From positions 646,468 to 710,467 of the forward strand of contig NZ_MJAH01000001.1 of NCBI RefSeq assembly GCF_001746295.1: DNA of 64,000 nt. The letters run 5' to 3'. Shown here piece by piece: positions 17,341-25,382 of the stretch. Position 1 is the stretch's first letter. Every line of letters begins with the position of its first letter. Below the pieces are notes generated by a model. It saw only the letters and a program-made list of their open reading frames with translations. It did no database searches and was not told where the DNA came from. Source of the DNA: Streptomyces sp. LUP47B (GTDB lineage: Bacteria > Actinomycetota > Actinomycetes > Streptomycetales > Streptomycetaceae). The translations under genes were made by a program, and so were the position numbers.

Positions 17341-18285
17341 TCATCGGTTCAGGACGACAACGGCCACGACCAGCGCCTGCAGCAGGGTCAGCGGCACCAG
17401 CACCATCCATGCCACCTCCATGTACCGCTCCATCCGCAGCACCGGCAGGGCGCGGCGCGCGGCCACCAGCAGCGCCAGCACCCCTGCGGTCTTGATCAGC
17501 GTCCACGTCCAGCCCGGCAGCAGGGGTCCGTGCCCGCCGCCGAGGAACAGCGGCACGCTGAAGCCGGCGGTCACCACCAGCAGCAGCCACCGTCCGCCGA
17601 GGAACACCAGCCGGTCCACGCCCGCCAGTTCTGCGGCTGCACCTCCGGCCGCGTCGCGCGACAGCGGATGCCCGAACGGCCCCCAGAACGCCATCGCGAG
17701 CGCGCTCAGCAGATAGACGAGGAACGCCACCGGCATCCACACCACGAACCACAGCCCGTCCTGCGCCGCGACCACGTCCCCGACCCGCAGGGACTCGGCA
17801 CCGAGAGCGGCGGTGGTGATCGCGAACATGTGGGGCAGCTCGTACGCCAGCCCTTGCGCGAGGAACCGGTACCCACCGATCAGCGACAGCGCCGAGTTCG
17901 GCCCCCAGCCGACCAGCCACACCGCCGCCCAGGCCAGCGCCTCCATCGCGTTGAACCACACGACCCCCACCGATGGATCGCTCACGGACCGCAAGCCCCA
18001 CGGCAATACGGCACCGGCGAGCACCGCGGCCACCGGGACCAGCACCACGCCCAGCCTTCCGAGCAGCCGGTCCGCGGCCGTCGTACGGCGCGGCTGCTGG
18101 ACGAGCAGCCGCAGGGCTTCTCGTAACGGGGCCACGGCACGCAGCCCAGCCTCCCGGACGCTCCCGGCGGGACCACGCTCCGCCGACCCGGACAGCACCG
18201 CGTCGAACCCGGCCGTGACCACGGCCGCCAAGGCCAGGGCGACGGGAAGGACGACGGTCGTCCACAGGGGCGCGGCATCAGACAT
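17341..18285 (-). CDS. nuoH: NuoH-like complex I membrane subunit
   Basis: 314 residues, about eight helices. In ordinary NuoH the third cytoplasmic loop has the acidic motif PFDLPEAE that lines the quinone channel. Here the corresponding loop reads PFGHPLSRDAAGGAAAELAG, so those acidic residues are missing. SLIGGYRFLAQGLAYELPHM matches the conserved helix-5 region (usually ...RSAAQMISYEVP). The subunit has therefore kept its fold while losing likely quinone-site residues. It overlaps the upstream gene by eight bases. Confidence 0.85.
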   Translation of the reverse strand: MSDAAPLWTTVVLPVALALAAVVTAGFDAVLSGSAERGPAGSVREAGLRAVAPLREALRLLVQQPRRTTAADRLLGRLGVVLVPVAAVLAGAVLPWGLRSVSDPSVGVVWFNAMEALAWAAVWLVGWGPNSALSLIGGYRFLAQGLAYELPHMFAITTAALGAESLRVGDVVAAQDGLWFVVWMPVAFLVYLLSALAMAFWGPFGHPLSRDAAGGAAAELAGVDRLVFLGGRWLLLVVTAGFSVPLFLGGGHGPLLPGWTWTLIKTAGVLALLVAARRALPVLRMERYMEVAWMVLVPLTLLQALVVAVVVLNR

Positions 18286-19750
18286 GGGCCGCTCCGGACA
18301 CGGGCGCGAGCGTGAGTTCCTCGATGTCGGGATCCAGGCTGGCGAGAATGATCCGCGCGCAGGCGAACTCGGCGCCGGTCAGCAACTCCGGAAGGACGCC
18401 GAGCAGCGCCCGCGACGGCGGCTGCGCTCCGTCGAGCCGTCCGCGCGGACCGGTGAGTTCATCCGGCGTCAACGGCCGTTCGTCGTCGAGCCCCTCGATG
18501 CCGTGCCCGATCTCGCCCAGCCACATCAGCAGCCGGTCATACGCGTCCCCGTCCGCAGCGAGCGCCGGCCCGGTCACTCCTGCGGCCCGCGCTCTGGATG
18601 ACGGCAACTCCCCCAGCCCGGTGATCGACCAGCGCAGGGTGCGCGACCGCTCCACCCTGCGCAGCGCTCCGCGCAGGTCGCCGCTGATCCGCTCACGCGA
18701 CGCCCCCGACAGCAGTTCGTCCCGCAGCCGACGGCACCGCGCTGCGGCGTCGTCCCAGCCGACGACAGCCAGGAGCCGTCCCGCACTGTCCAGATGCGCG
18801 GCAGAGCGTCGACGCGCCGCACTCCCCCTGGTGACCTCCTCGCCCTGCGCGGCCCGCAGCCATGGGTCAACCCAGAAGGGCAGCCGATGACCGGACGGCA
18901 CGGAGAGGTGGTCCACCTCGATCCCCTGCACGACGTCTCCCTGCAGGGTGAGGCGCAGAATAAGCCCCGTTGGCCAGTCGGCCAGCCCGGGGCCGATCGG
19001 CACGTGCAGCTGGTCGAGCCTCAACTCGTCCCGGTCGTCGCCCCGTTCGGCCATCGGCAGTCCTGCTACCTCACCCATGGCGTGCATGTCGTGACCCATA
19101 CGGTCCATATGGCGGTCGGCATGGCCTTGGTGATCCATGTGGTCCATGTGGTCCATGTGCGCCGCATGGTCGTCGGGTTGGTGATTCTCATGCCGTTCGT
19201 GGCCCTCATGCCCTTCGTGGCCCTCGTGGCCCGTATGAACCGCATGGTCGCCGTGGGCGTGGCCCATGGAGTGGTCGGGGTGACCCTGATCGTCGGGGGC
19301 TCCGGGCGGCGAGCCGCCGTGGTGCGCGCCGTCGCGATGATCGTCACCGTGCCCGTGGCCCCCACCGTGTACATCACCACCGGGCTCGCCCCGCACGGCG
19401 TCCTGCCGGTCGCCTGCGTCGGCCTCGTCCGGCATCACCGCCCTGTCCGTCAGATCCCTCCGCGCCTTGTCGAGCGCGCGTACGACCTGCCCCGCCTCCT
19501 GCACAACGATCCGCACGGCCGGTTCCGGCATCGACCGCTTGATGTCCTCCAGCCACTCCGCCTCCCCGGGCTGCGAACTGCCACAGACGACCAGGAGGTC
19601 GGCGTCGGCAGGGGCGCCCGCCACCGGCCACCCCTGCCGACGCACCTCCGCTTCCACGGCCACCCGCACATCCGTCGCTCCGGGCAGCGTGACCGCCAGC
19701 ACCGCCGGGCGCTGCATCGCGGCGCGCCGCAGTAGGCCCCTCAGGTCCAC
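18278..19750 (-). CDS. Degenerate NuoB/NuoD-like fusion with His/Met-rich linker
   Basis: 490 residues from a GTG at 19750 that overlaps the nuoA stop. Residues 1-100 resemble NuoB: ADADLLVVCGSSQPG and KRSMPEPAVRIVV parallel the usual DLLIVAGTVT...MPEP..VIAMG. The cysteines that hold cluster N2 are absent (LPGATD where CC.IE is expected). Residues 128-224 hold about 27 histidines, with repeats such as GHEGHEGHEGH and MDHMDHMDH, a probable metal-binding linker. Residues 240-480 resemble NuoD: LHVPIGPGLADWPTGLILRL and GVTGPALAADGDAYDR. The protein probably caps the membrane arm without electron transfer. The NuoB/NuoD reading is inference from motifs. Confidence 0.6.
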   Translation of the reverse strand: MDLRGLLRRAAMQRPAVLAVTLPGATDVRVAVEAEVRRQGWPVAGAPADADLLVVCGSSQPGEAEWLEDIKRSMPEPAVRIVVQEAGQVVRALDKARRDLTDRAVMPDEADAGDRQDAVRGEPGGDVHGGGHGHGDDHRDGAHHGGSPPGAPDDQGHPDHSMGHAHGDHAVHTGHEGHEGHEGHERHENHQPDDHAAHMDHMDHMDHQGHADRHMDRMGHDMHAMGEVAGLPMAERGDDRDELRLDQLHVPIGPGLADWPTGLILRLTLQGDVVQGIEVDHLSVPSGHRLPFWVDPWLRAAQGEEVTRGSAARRRSAAHLDSAGRLLAVVGWDDAAARCRRLRDELLSGASRERISGDLRGALRRVERSRTLRWSITGLGELPSSRARAAGVTGPALAADGDAYDRLLMWLGEIGHGIEGLDDERPLTPDELTGPRGRLDGAQPPSRALLGVLPELLTGAEFACARIILASLDPDIEELTLAPVSGAAHV

Positions 19751-20091
19751 CTCAGGGCTCCCTCACGCCAGGCGTAGGCCACCGCCGCGAACAGGATGCC
19801 CAGGAAGAGGAACATCTCCACCACGGCCGTGGTCCCCACCTCCGAGACGACCTTCACCCACGGGTACATGAACAGCATCTCCATGTCGAAGGCCAGAAAA
19901 ATCATGGTGACCGCGTACCAGCGCACATGGAACCGGGACACGGCGTGCTCGCCCGGCTTGAGGCCTCCGGCGAAAGGACCTGTTTCGAGGGGGGTTCGCG
20001 CTGCCGCCAGCCAAAGCCCCAGCCCGTACACGGCGACCAGACCGGCCCCGACCACACCGAGAAGGACCAGCATCGGCTGCCATGCGTCCAT
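19741..20091 (-). CDS. nuoA: NuoA-like complex I membrane subunit
   Basis: 116 residues, three helices, first gene of the operon. The signature SRFHVRWYAVTMIFLAFDME followed by MLFMYPWVKVV is clear, with the conserved Asp/Glu pair in FDME. The loop that normally has a conserved Cys (Y-E-C-G) reads FAGGLKPG, so the Cys that faces the quinone site is gone. Upstream lie a CTAA palindrome and a CsoR-type box. Confidence 0.9.
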   Translation of the reverse strand: MDAWQPMLVLLGVVGAGLVAVYGLGLWLAAARTPLETGPFAGGLKPGEHAVSRFHVRWYAVTMIFLAFDMEMLFMYPWVKVVSEVGTTAVVEMFLFLGILFAAVAYAWREGALRWT

Positions 20092-20197
20092 CCCGCCCGA
20101 TCTCCTTCTTCGGCGTCATACCGCTCATGGTGCGCGACCGGCTGGTTCGTTCGGGCCCTGGAGGTGCGACCCAGGACTGGCACCTGAAGCACCATGC

Positions 20198-20216
20198 CAC
20201 TAAGGACGTTAGTGGA
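20198..20216. promoter_or_regulatory. Perfect palindrome CCACTAA-GGACG-TTAGTGG upstream of nuoA
   Basis: Arms of seven with a five-base centre, 107 bases before the nuoA start. The core CTAAGGACGTTAG differs by one base from the palindrome at 776-788. A remnant of an M56/BlaR1-like protease lies just beyond, which fits a BlaI-type repressor system (inference). Confidence 0.5.
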
Positions 20217-20255
20217 TTCAGAGTGAACTGGAAACACTCCCGCCCCACGGACACG

Positions 20256-20270
20256 TTACCCCCAGGGGGT
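20256..20270. promoter_or_regulatory. CsoR-type operator upstream of nuoA (TACCCCCAGGGGGTA)
   Basis: A perfect TACCCCC-A-GGGGGTA palindrome 165 bases before nuoA. It matches the two boxes at the copper corner (671 and 942) and suggests copper control of the truncated complex I operon. Confidence 0.55.
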
Positions 20271-20629
20271 ATCATCGTCCACCACCGATGGCCAACGCCG
20301 CAGTGGAGTTGAGGACATCCAGGTGGATTTGCCGTCGGGCGGCGTCGCCCTGATGCGGCCACGCACGAGCCCCAAGCAGTACCTGCCCCGTGAAGGCACG
20401 TCCCGGGCGGCGTGCCCGCCGCGGTCGCCGCCGTACTCATGAGGGCACAGCGTGCGCTCCGGCCTTCGGCGGGCAGTGCCGTGCTGAGGTGCTGCGTCGA
20501 GCCCCTCTCCTGCCCCGCCCTGAGCCGGCTCGTCGCGAACGCCTGCCTGGCGGCAACGGTGTAGGGAGGCGCCACGGAATGCCGGGCCGCCCAACACGCG
20601 GCTCCTGCCGCGTACGGCGTACCCACGCG

Positions 20630-21064
20630 GGCGGCCGGGTGGTGATCACCTCGGGTGCGCTCAGTCGGGTCACGCCGAGCGAGGGGGCCGCCGTGGTCGA
20701 GCAGGGACGGGCCCACCTGCTGGGCTGTCACCACCTGTTGACGGCCGTGACGACGTCTCTGGCGCGGGCCTCCCGCACGTGCCGTTGTTCGGACTGGCCC
20801 GGCCCGCCGTCGCCGCGGATGGCTGCATGTCACGGCACTGCCGATCCGATTTCGCGGTCGGAAGCCCCGCGCGTCCTGGCCGCGGCGACGGGCACGCCGG
20901 CCGTGCGGCGGACCGCCGACGGCAGGATCCCCGAACGCATCAATCGGCTGCGCCGGATACCCACGACCAGGTCATGGCAGGCGTTGACGCCCACGGCCGG
21001 TTTCCTCGCCGCGATCGGTCTGCTCCCGCTGATCACCATATGGGCGTGGACAGGCGGCTGTTGA
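20630..21064 (+). pseudogene. M56 (BlaR1-like) peptidase remnant
   Basis: The frame GGRVVITSGALSRVTPSEGA, followed by VVEQGRAHLLGCHHLLTAV, resembles the zinc-protease core of M56 family proteins. There the usual motif is LLAHERAHLxGRHHL. The first His of the HExxH zinc site is missing here (VEQGRAH). A C-terminal hydrophobic segment (AGFLAAIGLLPLITIWAW) remains, but the N-terminal membrane domain is absent. M56 proteins usually partner BlaI-type repressors. This copy is dead or badly decayed. Confidence 0.45.
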
Positions 21065-21287
21065 CCAGGACACGAGCTGGCGGAGCGAGAGCCCTCGCCG
21101 GGATCGACGGGTGCTCTGTGCTGCGGTCAGCCCGATGCCGAGAGCTGTGTCCTCCCGCGCGGCGCGTACGTGACCCAGGGTCCGCGGACCGCAGCACATC
21201 CTCCAACTCGTCCTCCGGACAGGAAGAGGTCCCGTTCCGAGCGCGGGAAAGCCGCTCGCCGTGTCCGGAACCGGGGCGTGGGGCCGG

Positions 21288-22466
21288 TCAGCGGTAGGCC
21301 GCCTGGCCGGTCAGAGCTTGGCCGATGACCAGGGTGTGGATTTCGCTGGTGCCCTCGTAAGTGAGCACTGATTCCAGGTTGTTGGCGTGGCGGAGGGGCG
21401 AGTACTCCAGGGAGATGCCGTTGGCGCCCAGGACGGTACGGCATTCGCGGGCGATGGCGAGGGCCTCGCGGACGTTGTTGAGCTTGCCGACGCTGATCTG
21501 CTCAGGGCGGATGCGGCCCTGGTCCTTCAGTCGGCCCAGGTGCACGGCGAGCAGTGCGGCGCCGCCCAGGGAGACGCTCATGTCGGCGAGCTTCTTCTGG
21601 GTGAGCTGGAAGGCGCTGATCGGCTTGCCGAACTGGACGCGCGCGTCGGCGTACTCCAGCGCGGCTTGGAGGGAGTCACGGGCAGCGCCGACAGCGCCGA
21701 ACAGGATGCCGAAGCGGGCTTCGTTCAGGCAGGCCAGTGGGCCGCGCAAGCCCTGGGCGAGCGGCAGGCGGGTGGAGTCCGGCAGACGCACGTTGTCGAA
21801 GTACAGCTCGGAGGTTATGGAGGCACGCAACGACATCTTGTGCTTGATGTTCTGCGTGCTGAAGCCCGGCGTTCCTCTGGGCACCACGAACCCCCGGATG
21901 CCGTCCTCGGTCTGCGCCCAGACCGTGGCCACGTCGGCGATGCCGCCGTTGGTGATCCACATCTTGGAGCCGTTGAGGATCCAGTCGTCGCCGTCGCGGA
22001 CGGCCTTGGTCCGCATGTCCGAGGGATTGCTGCCGAAGTCGGGCTCGGTCAGTCCGAAGCAGCCGATCGCCTCACCGGCGGCGAGGCGGGGCAGCCATTC
22101 CTGCTTCTGCTCCTCCGAGCCCCATTTCCAGATGGAGAACATCGACAGCGAGCCCTGTACGGAGACGAAGCTGCGGAAGCCGGAGTCGGCGGCCTCCAGT
22201 TCCAGACAGGCCAGTCCGTAGCTGACGGCGTTGGTGCCGGCACAGCCGTACCCGTCGAGGTGCATGCCGAGCACGCCCAACTTGCCGAGTTCGGGGGCAA
22301 GTTCGCGGGCGAAGTGAGCGTTCTCGAACCATTCCCCGAGGTGCGGGCGCACCCGGTCGGCGAGGAACTTGGCGACGGTCGTCTGGATCTCACGCTCCTC
22401 GTCCGTGAGGACGGAGGCGAGGTCGATCAGGTCGAGGGGGTCCTTCATCGGCTTGGCGCCGCTCAT
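21288..22466 (-). CDS. gcdH: Acyl-CoA dehydrogenase, glutaryl-CoA dehydrogenase-like
   Basis: 392 residues. FAD/acyl-CoA motifs are present: CFGLTEPDFGSNPSDM, the FAD-loop segment KMWITNGG, and the C-terminal catalytic Glu in LTYEGTSEIHTLVIGQAL. The sequence around EYSPLRHANNLESVLTYEGT matches glutaryl-CoA dehydrogenases, which oxidise and decarboxylate glutaryl-CoA to crotonyl-CoA. The next gene upstream is a family III CoA-transferase, the usual partner that makes glutaryl-CoA. Both point to glutarate use. The start is the ATG at 22466; an ATG six codons in is an alternative. Confidence 0.85.
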   Translation of the reverse strand: MSGAKPMKDPLDLIDLASVLTDEEREIQTTVAKFLADRVRPHLGEWFENAHFARELAPELGKLGVLGMHLDGYGCAGTNAVSYGLACLELEAADSGFRSFVSVQGSLSMFSIWKWGSEEQKQEWLPRLAAGEAIGCFGLTEPDFGSNPSDMRTKAVRDGDDWILNGSKMWITNGGIADVATVWAQTEDGIRGFVVPRGTPGFSTQNIKHKMSLRASITSELYFDNVRLPDSTRLPLAQGLRGPLACLNEARFGILFGAVGAARDSLQAALEYADARVQFGKPISAFQLTQKKLADMSVSLGGAALLAVHLGRLKDQGRIRPEQISVGKLNNVREALAIARECRTVLGANGISLEYSPLRHANNLESVLTYEGTSEIHTLVIGQALTGQAAYR

Positions 22467-22518
22467 CGTGTGCTCCTGGGTGCGGTGTTGGTCGGTCGCG
22501 GTTGGCGGGGAGGCCGGG

Positions 22519-23673
22519 TCATGCGTCCAGCCAGGCGGTGATGTCCTCGGTGTGCTCGCCGAGCCGGGGTGGGCGGCGTTCGTAGCGGGGCGGGGTGCTG
22601 GACAGGCCGATGGGGTTGGCCACCAGGTCCATCGGCTCGTCGTCCGGTCCGGTCACGGTGGCGCGTGGGCCGAGGCCCAGGTGTTCGGCCAGGTCGAACG
22701 CCTGGGCCAGGTCGTTCACGGGGCCACAGGGCACACCCAGCGGGGTGAGGCGGTCGAACCAGTCGGTCGCGGTCCGCGCCGACAGCAACTTCCCCAGTAG
22801 CTCGGCGAGTTCGTCGACGTGTGCCACCCGGTCGGTGTTGGTCGCGAAGTGGGGATCCTGGGCCAGGCCCGGTGTCTGGAGCCCCTGGCACAGTGCGTGG
22901 AACTGCCGGTCGTTGCCGACGGCCACCACCATGGGCCGGTCCTTGGCCTGGAACACCTCGTACGGCGCAATCGACGGATGGCGGTTGCCCAGGATGCCCG
23001 GCACCTGACCGGCCAGGGTGTAGCCGCCGGATTGGTTGACCAGGCTGGACAGCATGCAGGAGAGGAGATCGACCTGGACGTGCTGACCTTCCCCGGTGGC
23101 CTCGCGGTGGCGCAGGGCGGCCAGGACGCCGACCGTCGCGTGCAGTCCGGTGAGGACGTCCACGAGCGCAGCCCCCGTCTTCACCGGCTTTCCGGGGGCC
23201 GGCCCGGTGACGCTCATCAGGCCGCCGACCGCCTGGATCAGCAGGTCGTAACCGGGCAGGGCGGCTCCCGCGCCGGCGCCGAAGCCGGTGACCGAGCAGT
23301 ACACGAGGCCGGGATTGAGCTCGCGGGACCGGTCGTGGCCGAGCCCGTACTTGTCCATGGTCCCGGGCCGGAAGTTCTCGAAGAGCACGTCGGCACGGCG
23401 TACCAACTCGGTGGCCCTGCGCAGGTCCCGCTCGTCGCGCAGGTCAAGGGCGAGGGAGCGCTTGTTGCGGTTCACCGACAAGTAGTACGTGGCTTCGCCC
23501 TGAGCGTGAGGTGGACCCCAGGCCCGCGTGTCGTCCCCGGTGACCGGATGCTCGACCTTGATCACATCGGCGCCGAGGTCGGCCAGGAGCATCGTGGCGT
23601 AAGGGGCGGCCAGGACACGCCCGAAGTCGGCGATCAGCACACCGGACAGGGGCCCGCCGCCTGCCCCGGTCAC
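22519..23673 (-). CDS. CaiB/BaiF family III CoA-transferase, probably glutarate
   Basis: 384 residues. It has the family core GVLIADFGRVLAAPYATMLL, then LGADVIKVE, the catalytic Asp in the LPGYDLLIQAVGG segment, and RNKRSLALDL. It transfers CoA between organic acids. Its place between a glutaryl-CoA dehydrogenase and a semialdehyde dehydrogenase suggests a succinyl-CoA:glutarate CoA-transferase role (inference). Its start overlaps the stop of the upstream aldehyde dehydrogenase by four bases, so the three genes form one operon. Confidence 0.85.
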   Translation of the reverse strand: MTGAGGGPLSGVLIADFGRVLAAPYATMLLADLGADVIKVEHPVTGDDTRAWGPPHAQGEATYYLSVNRNKRSLALDLRDERDLRRATELVRRADVLFENFRPGTMDKYGLGHDRSRELNPGLVYCSVTGFGAGAGAALPGYDLLIQAVGGLMSVTGPAPGKPVKTGAALVDVLTGLHATVGVLAALRHREATGEGQHVQVDLLSCMLSSLVNQSGGYTLAGQVPGILGNRHPSIAPYEVFQAKDRPMVVAVGNDRQFHALCQGLQTPGLAQDPHFATNTDRVAHVDELAELLGKLLSARTATDWFDRLTPLGVPCGPVNDLAQAFDLAEHLGLGPRATVTGPDDEPMDLVANPIGLSSTPPRYERRPPRLGEHTEDITAWLDA

Positions 23674-25178
23674 TGTTCCTTCCGTTCCGAGGGGCGGACG
23701 TACACCGTCTTGGGCCGGGTGAAGAACTCGCGTGCCGCGCGTCCCTGTTCCTTGGGGCCGTACGCGCTCTGCTTCGCTCCGCCGAAGGGGACGTGCGGAT
23801 CGGCGCCCGCCGTCTCGGAGTTGATGTGGAGGACGCCGACGTCCACCTCTTCGGTGGCGAAGGCCACGGCCCGCAGATCGTCGGTGAAGACGGCCGCCGA
23901 GAGCCCGTAGTCGCTGTCGTTGGCCAGGGCGAACGCCTCCCGGATGTCACGGGCCCGGCGCACGCAGAGCACGGGGCCGAACAGTTCCTCCCGCCACAGC
24001 GGGTCGTCTCCCGCCAGTTCGACCACGGTGGGCGGCAGGAAGGCTCCCGTCATACGGTCGTCGTCGTACGGTCGGCCGCCCGTCAGGAGGTCGACGCCCG
24101 CGCGGGCGGTCCCGGCATCCACGGCCCGCTGAACGGTGTCCCGGGCCTTGAGGGAGACCACAGGACCCATTTCGGTGCCCTCCTCCAGCGGGTCGCCGAC
24201 GCGCAGGGCCGAGGCCCGCTTCGTGAGGAGGGCCAGGAACTCGTCGGCGACCGGCTCCTCCACGACGAGCCGGGAGGTGGCGGTGCACTTCTGGCCCGCA
24301 GAACGGAAGGCTCCGGCGAGTACCTCACCCGCTGCCAGTTCCAGGTCGGCGTCGGACAGGACGACGGCCGCGTTCTTGCCGCCCATCTCGGTCTGGACGG
24401 GGCGTGCCAGCCGGCCGCAGGCCGCGATCAGACTCCGGCCGACGGGGGTCGACCCGGTGAACGTCACCGCGTCCACCCCCGGGTGCTCGACGAGTCGGCG
24501 GCCCAGGGCGCCGTCGCCGATCAGCAGCGACAGCACTCCCTCGGGAAGCCCGGCCTCCACCAGGGCTTCGGCCAGTCGTACCGCCAGCAGCGGCACCAGG
24601 CCGGAAGGCTTCCACACCACCACGTTGCCGTAGCTCAGGGCGGGGGCGATCTTCCAGGCCGGGATCGCGATGGGGAAGTTGAACGGGGTGACGGCGGTGA
24701 TGACACCCACCGGGCGGTGGATCACGTGGATCTGCTCGCCCGGCCGTGGCGAGGCGAACACCTCGCCGGCCGGGCGCGACGCCTCGCTCGCGTAGTAGCG
24801 CAGGATCTCCGCGGCGCGCCGCACCTCCCCGGTGCCCTCGACCCGGGTCTTGCCCTCCTCCCACGACAGTTCCTCGCCCCACGGCCCGGCGTGCGCGTCG
24901 AGGATGTCGGCGGCCCGGTCCAGGATCCGGGCGCGCACATGGTGGGGGGTCGCAGCCCAGCGGGGGAAGGCGTCCCGTGCGGCGTCGACCGCCTTGTCGA
25001 GGTCCCGGTCCTGGACGAGTCGTCCGGTGGCCACGGTCTCGTGGGGACGCGCCGGGTTGACGTCGACCAGTTCGTCGCCGTCCCCGGTTCGCCACTCCCC
25101 CGCGATCAGGTGGCGCAGGGACCGGGCGGACCGGGACAGCCCGCCCGCCGTCGCGCTGCTGCCCGCATTCTGTGGCAT
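23670..25178 (-). CDS. Aldehyde dehydrogenase, semialdehyde type
   Basis: 502 residues from the ATG at 25178, behind GGAGAGGAAGG. NAD(P) motifs are VTPFNFPIAIPAWKIAP and FTGSTPVGR, the catalytic Glu is in TEMGGKNA, and the nucleophile Cys in SAGQKCTAT. The end PFGGAKQSAYGPKEQG is typical of succinate- and glutarate-semialdehyde or ketoglutarate-semialdehyde dehydrogenases. With the divergent GabT-like transaminase it would oxidise the semialdehyde formed from GABA or 5-aminovalerate. The exact substrate is inferred from context. The frame is open upstream across the divergent promoter, but that part is a shadow of the transaminase. Confidence 0.87.
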   Translation of the reverse strand: MPQNAGSSATAGGLSRSARSLRHLIAGEWRTGDGDELVDVNPARPHETVATGRLVQDRDLDKAVDAARDAFPRWAATPHHVRARILDRAADILDAHAGPWGEELSWEEGKTRVEGTGEVRRAAEILRYYASEASRPAGEVFASPRPGEQIHVIHRPVGVITAVTPFNFPIAIPAWKIAPALSYGNVVVWKPSGLVPLLAVRLAEALVEAGLPEGVLSLLIGDGALGRRLVEHPGVDAVTFTGSTPVGRSLIAACGRLARPVQTEMGGKNAAVVLSDADLELAAGEVLAGAFRSAGQKCTATSRLVVEEPVADEFLALLTKRASALRVGDPLEEGTEMGPVVSLKARDTVQRAVDAGTARAGVDLLTGGRPYDDDRMTGAFLPPTVVELAGDDPLWREELFGPVLCVRRARDIREAFALANDSDYGLSAAVFTDDLRAVAFATEEVDVGVLHINSETAGADPHVPFGGAKQSAYGPKEQGRAAREFFTRPKTVYVRPSERKEQ

Positions 25179-25382
25179 CGGCCTTCCTCTCCTACGTCCG
25201 TTTCCGCCGCGTGGGCGCCTCGACCTTGTGAGGTCGTCATTCTCGGGACCGGACGGCGGCGCCGCACTCGACGAGATGTCCTGTACTCGGCGACCAGTGC
25301 ACTCCGTTCCGTCCATGGCTGTGGGGTCGCGGCGGTGATTGGCTCGGCGTTCCCCATCCCCGCACACCCCGGAGGACGATTC

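Noticed and set aside
19060..19290. A repeat-rich stretch that looks like a possible tandem repeat array
   Set aside because: The repeats are codons for GHE and MDH within the His-rich linker of the nuo fusion gene, not a separate DNA element.
18794..19735. A long plus-strand frame rich in Val/His inside the nuo fusion gene
   Set aside because: It is antisense to the NuoB/NuoD-like gene, whose overlaps with nuoA and nuoH and whose motifs fix the real strand.
23793..25382. A long plus-strand frame upstream of gabT, in frame with it
   Set aside because: It lies antisense to the aldehyde dehydrogenase and shows no family motifs. The transaminase begins at the ATG at 25383.
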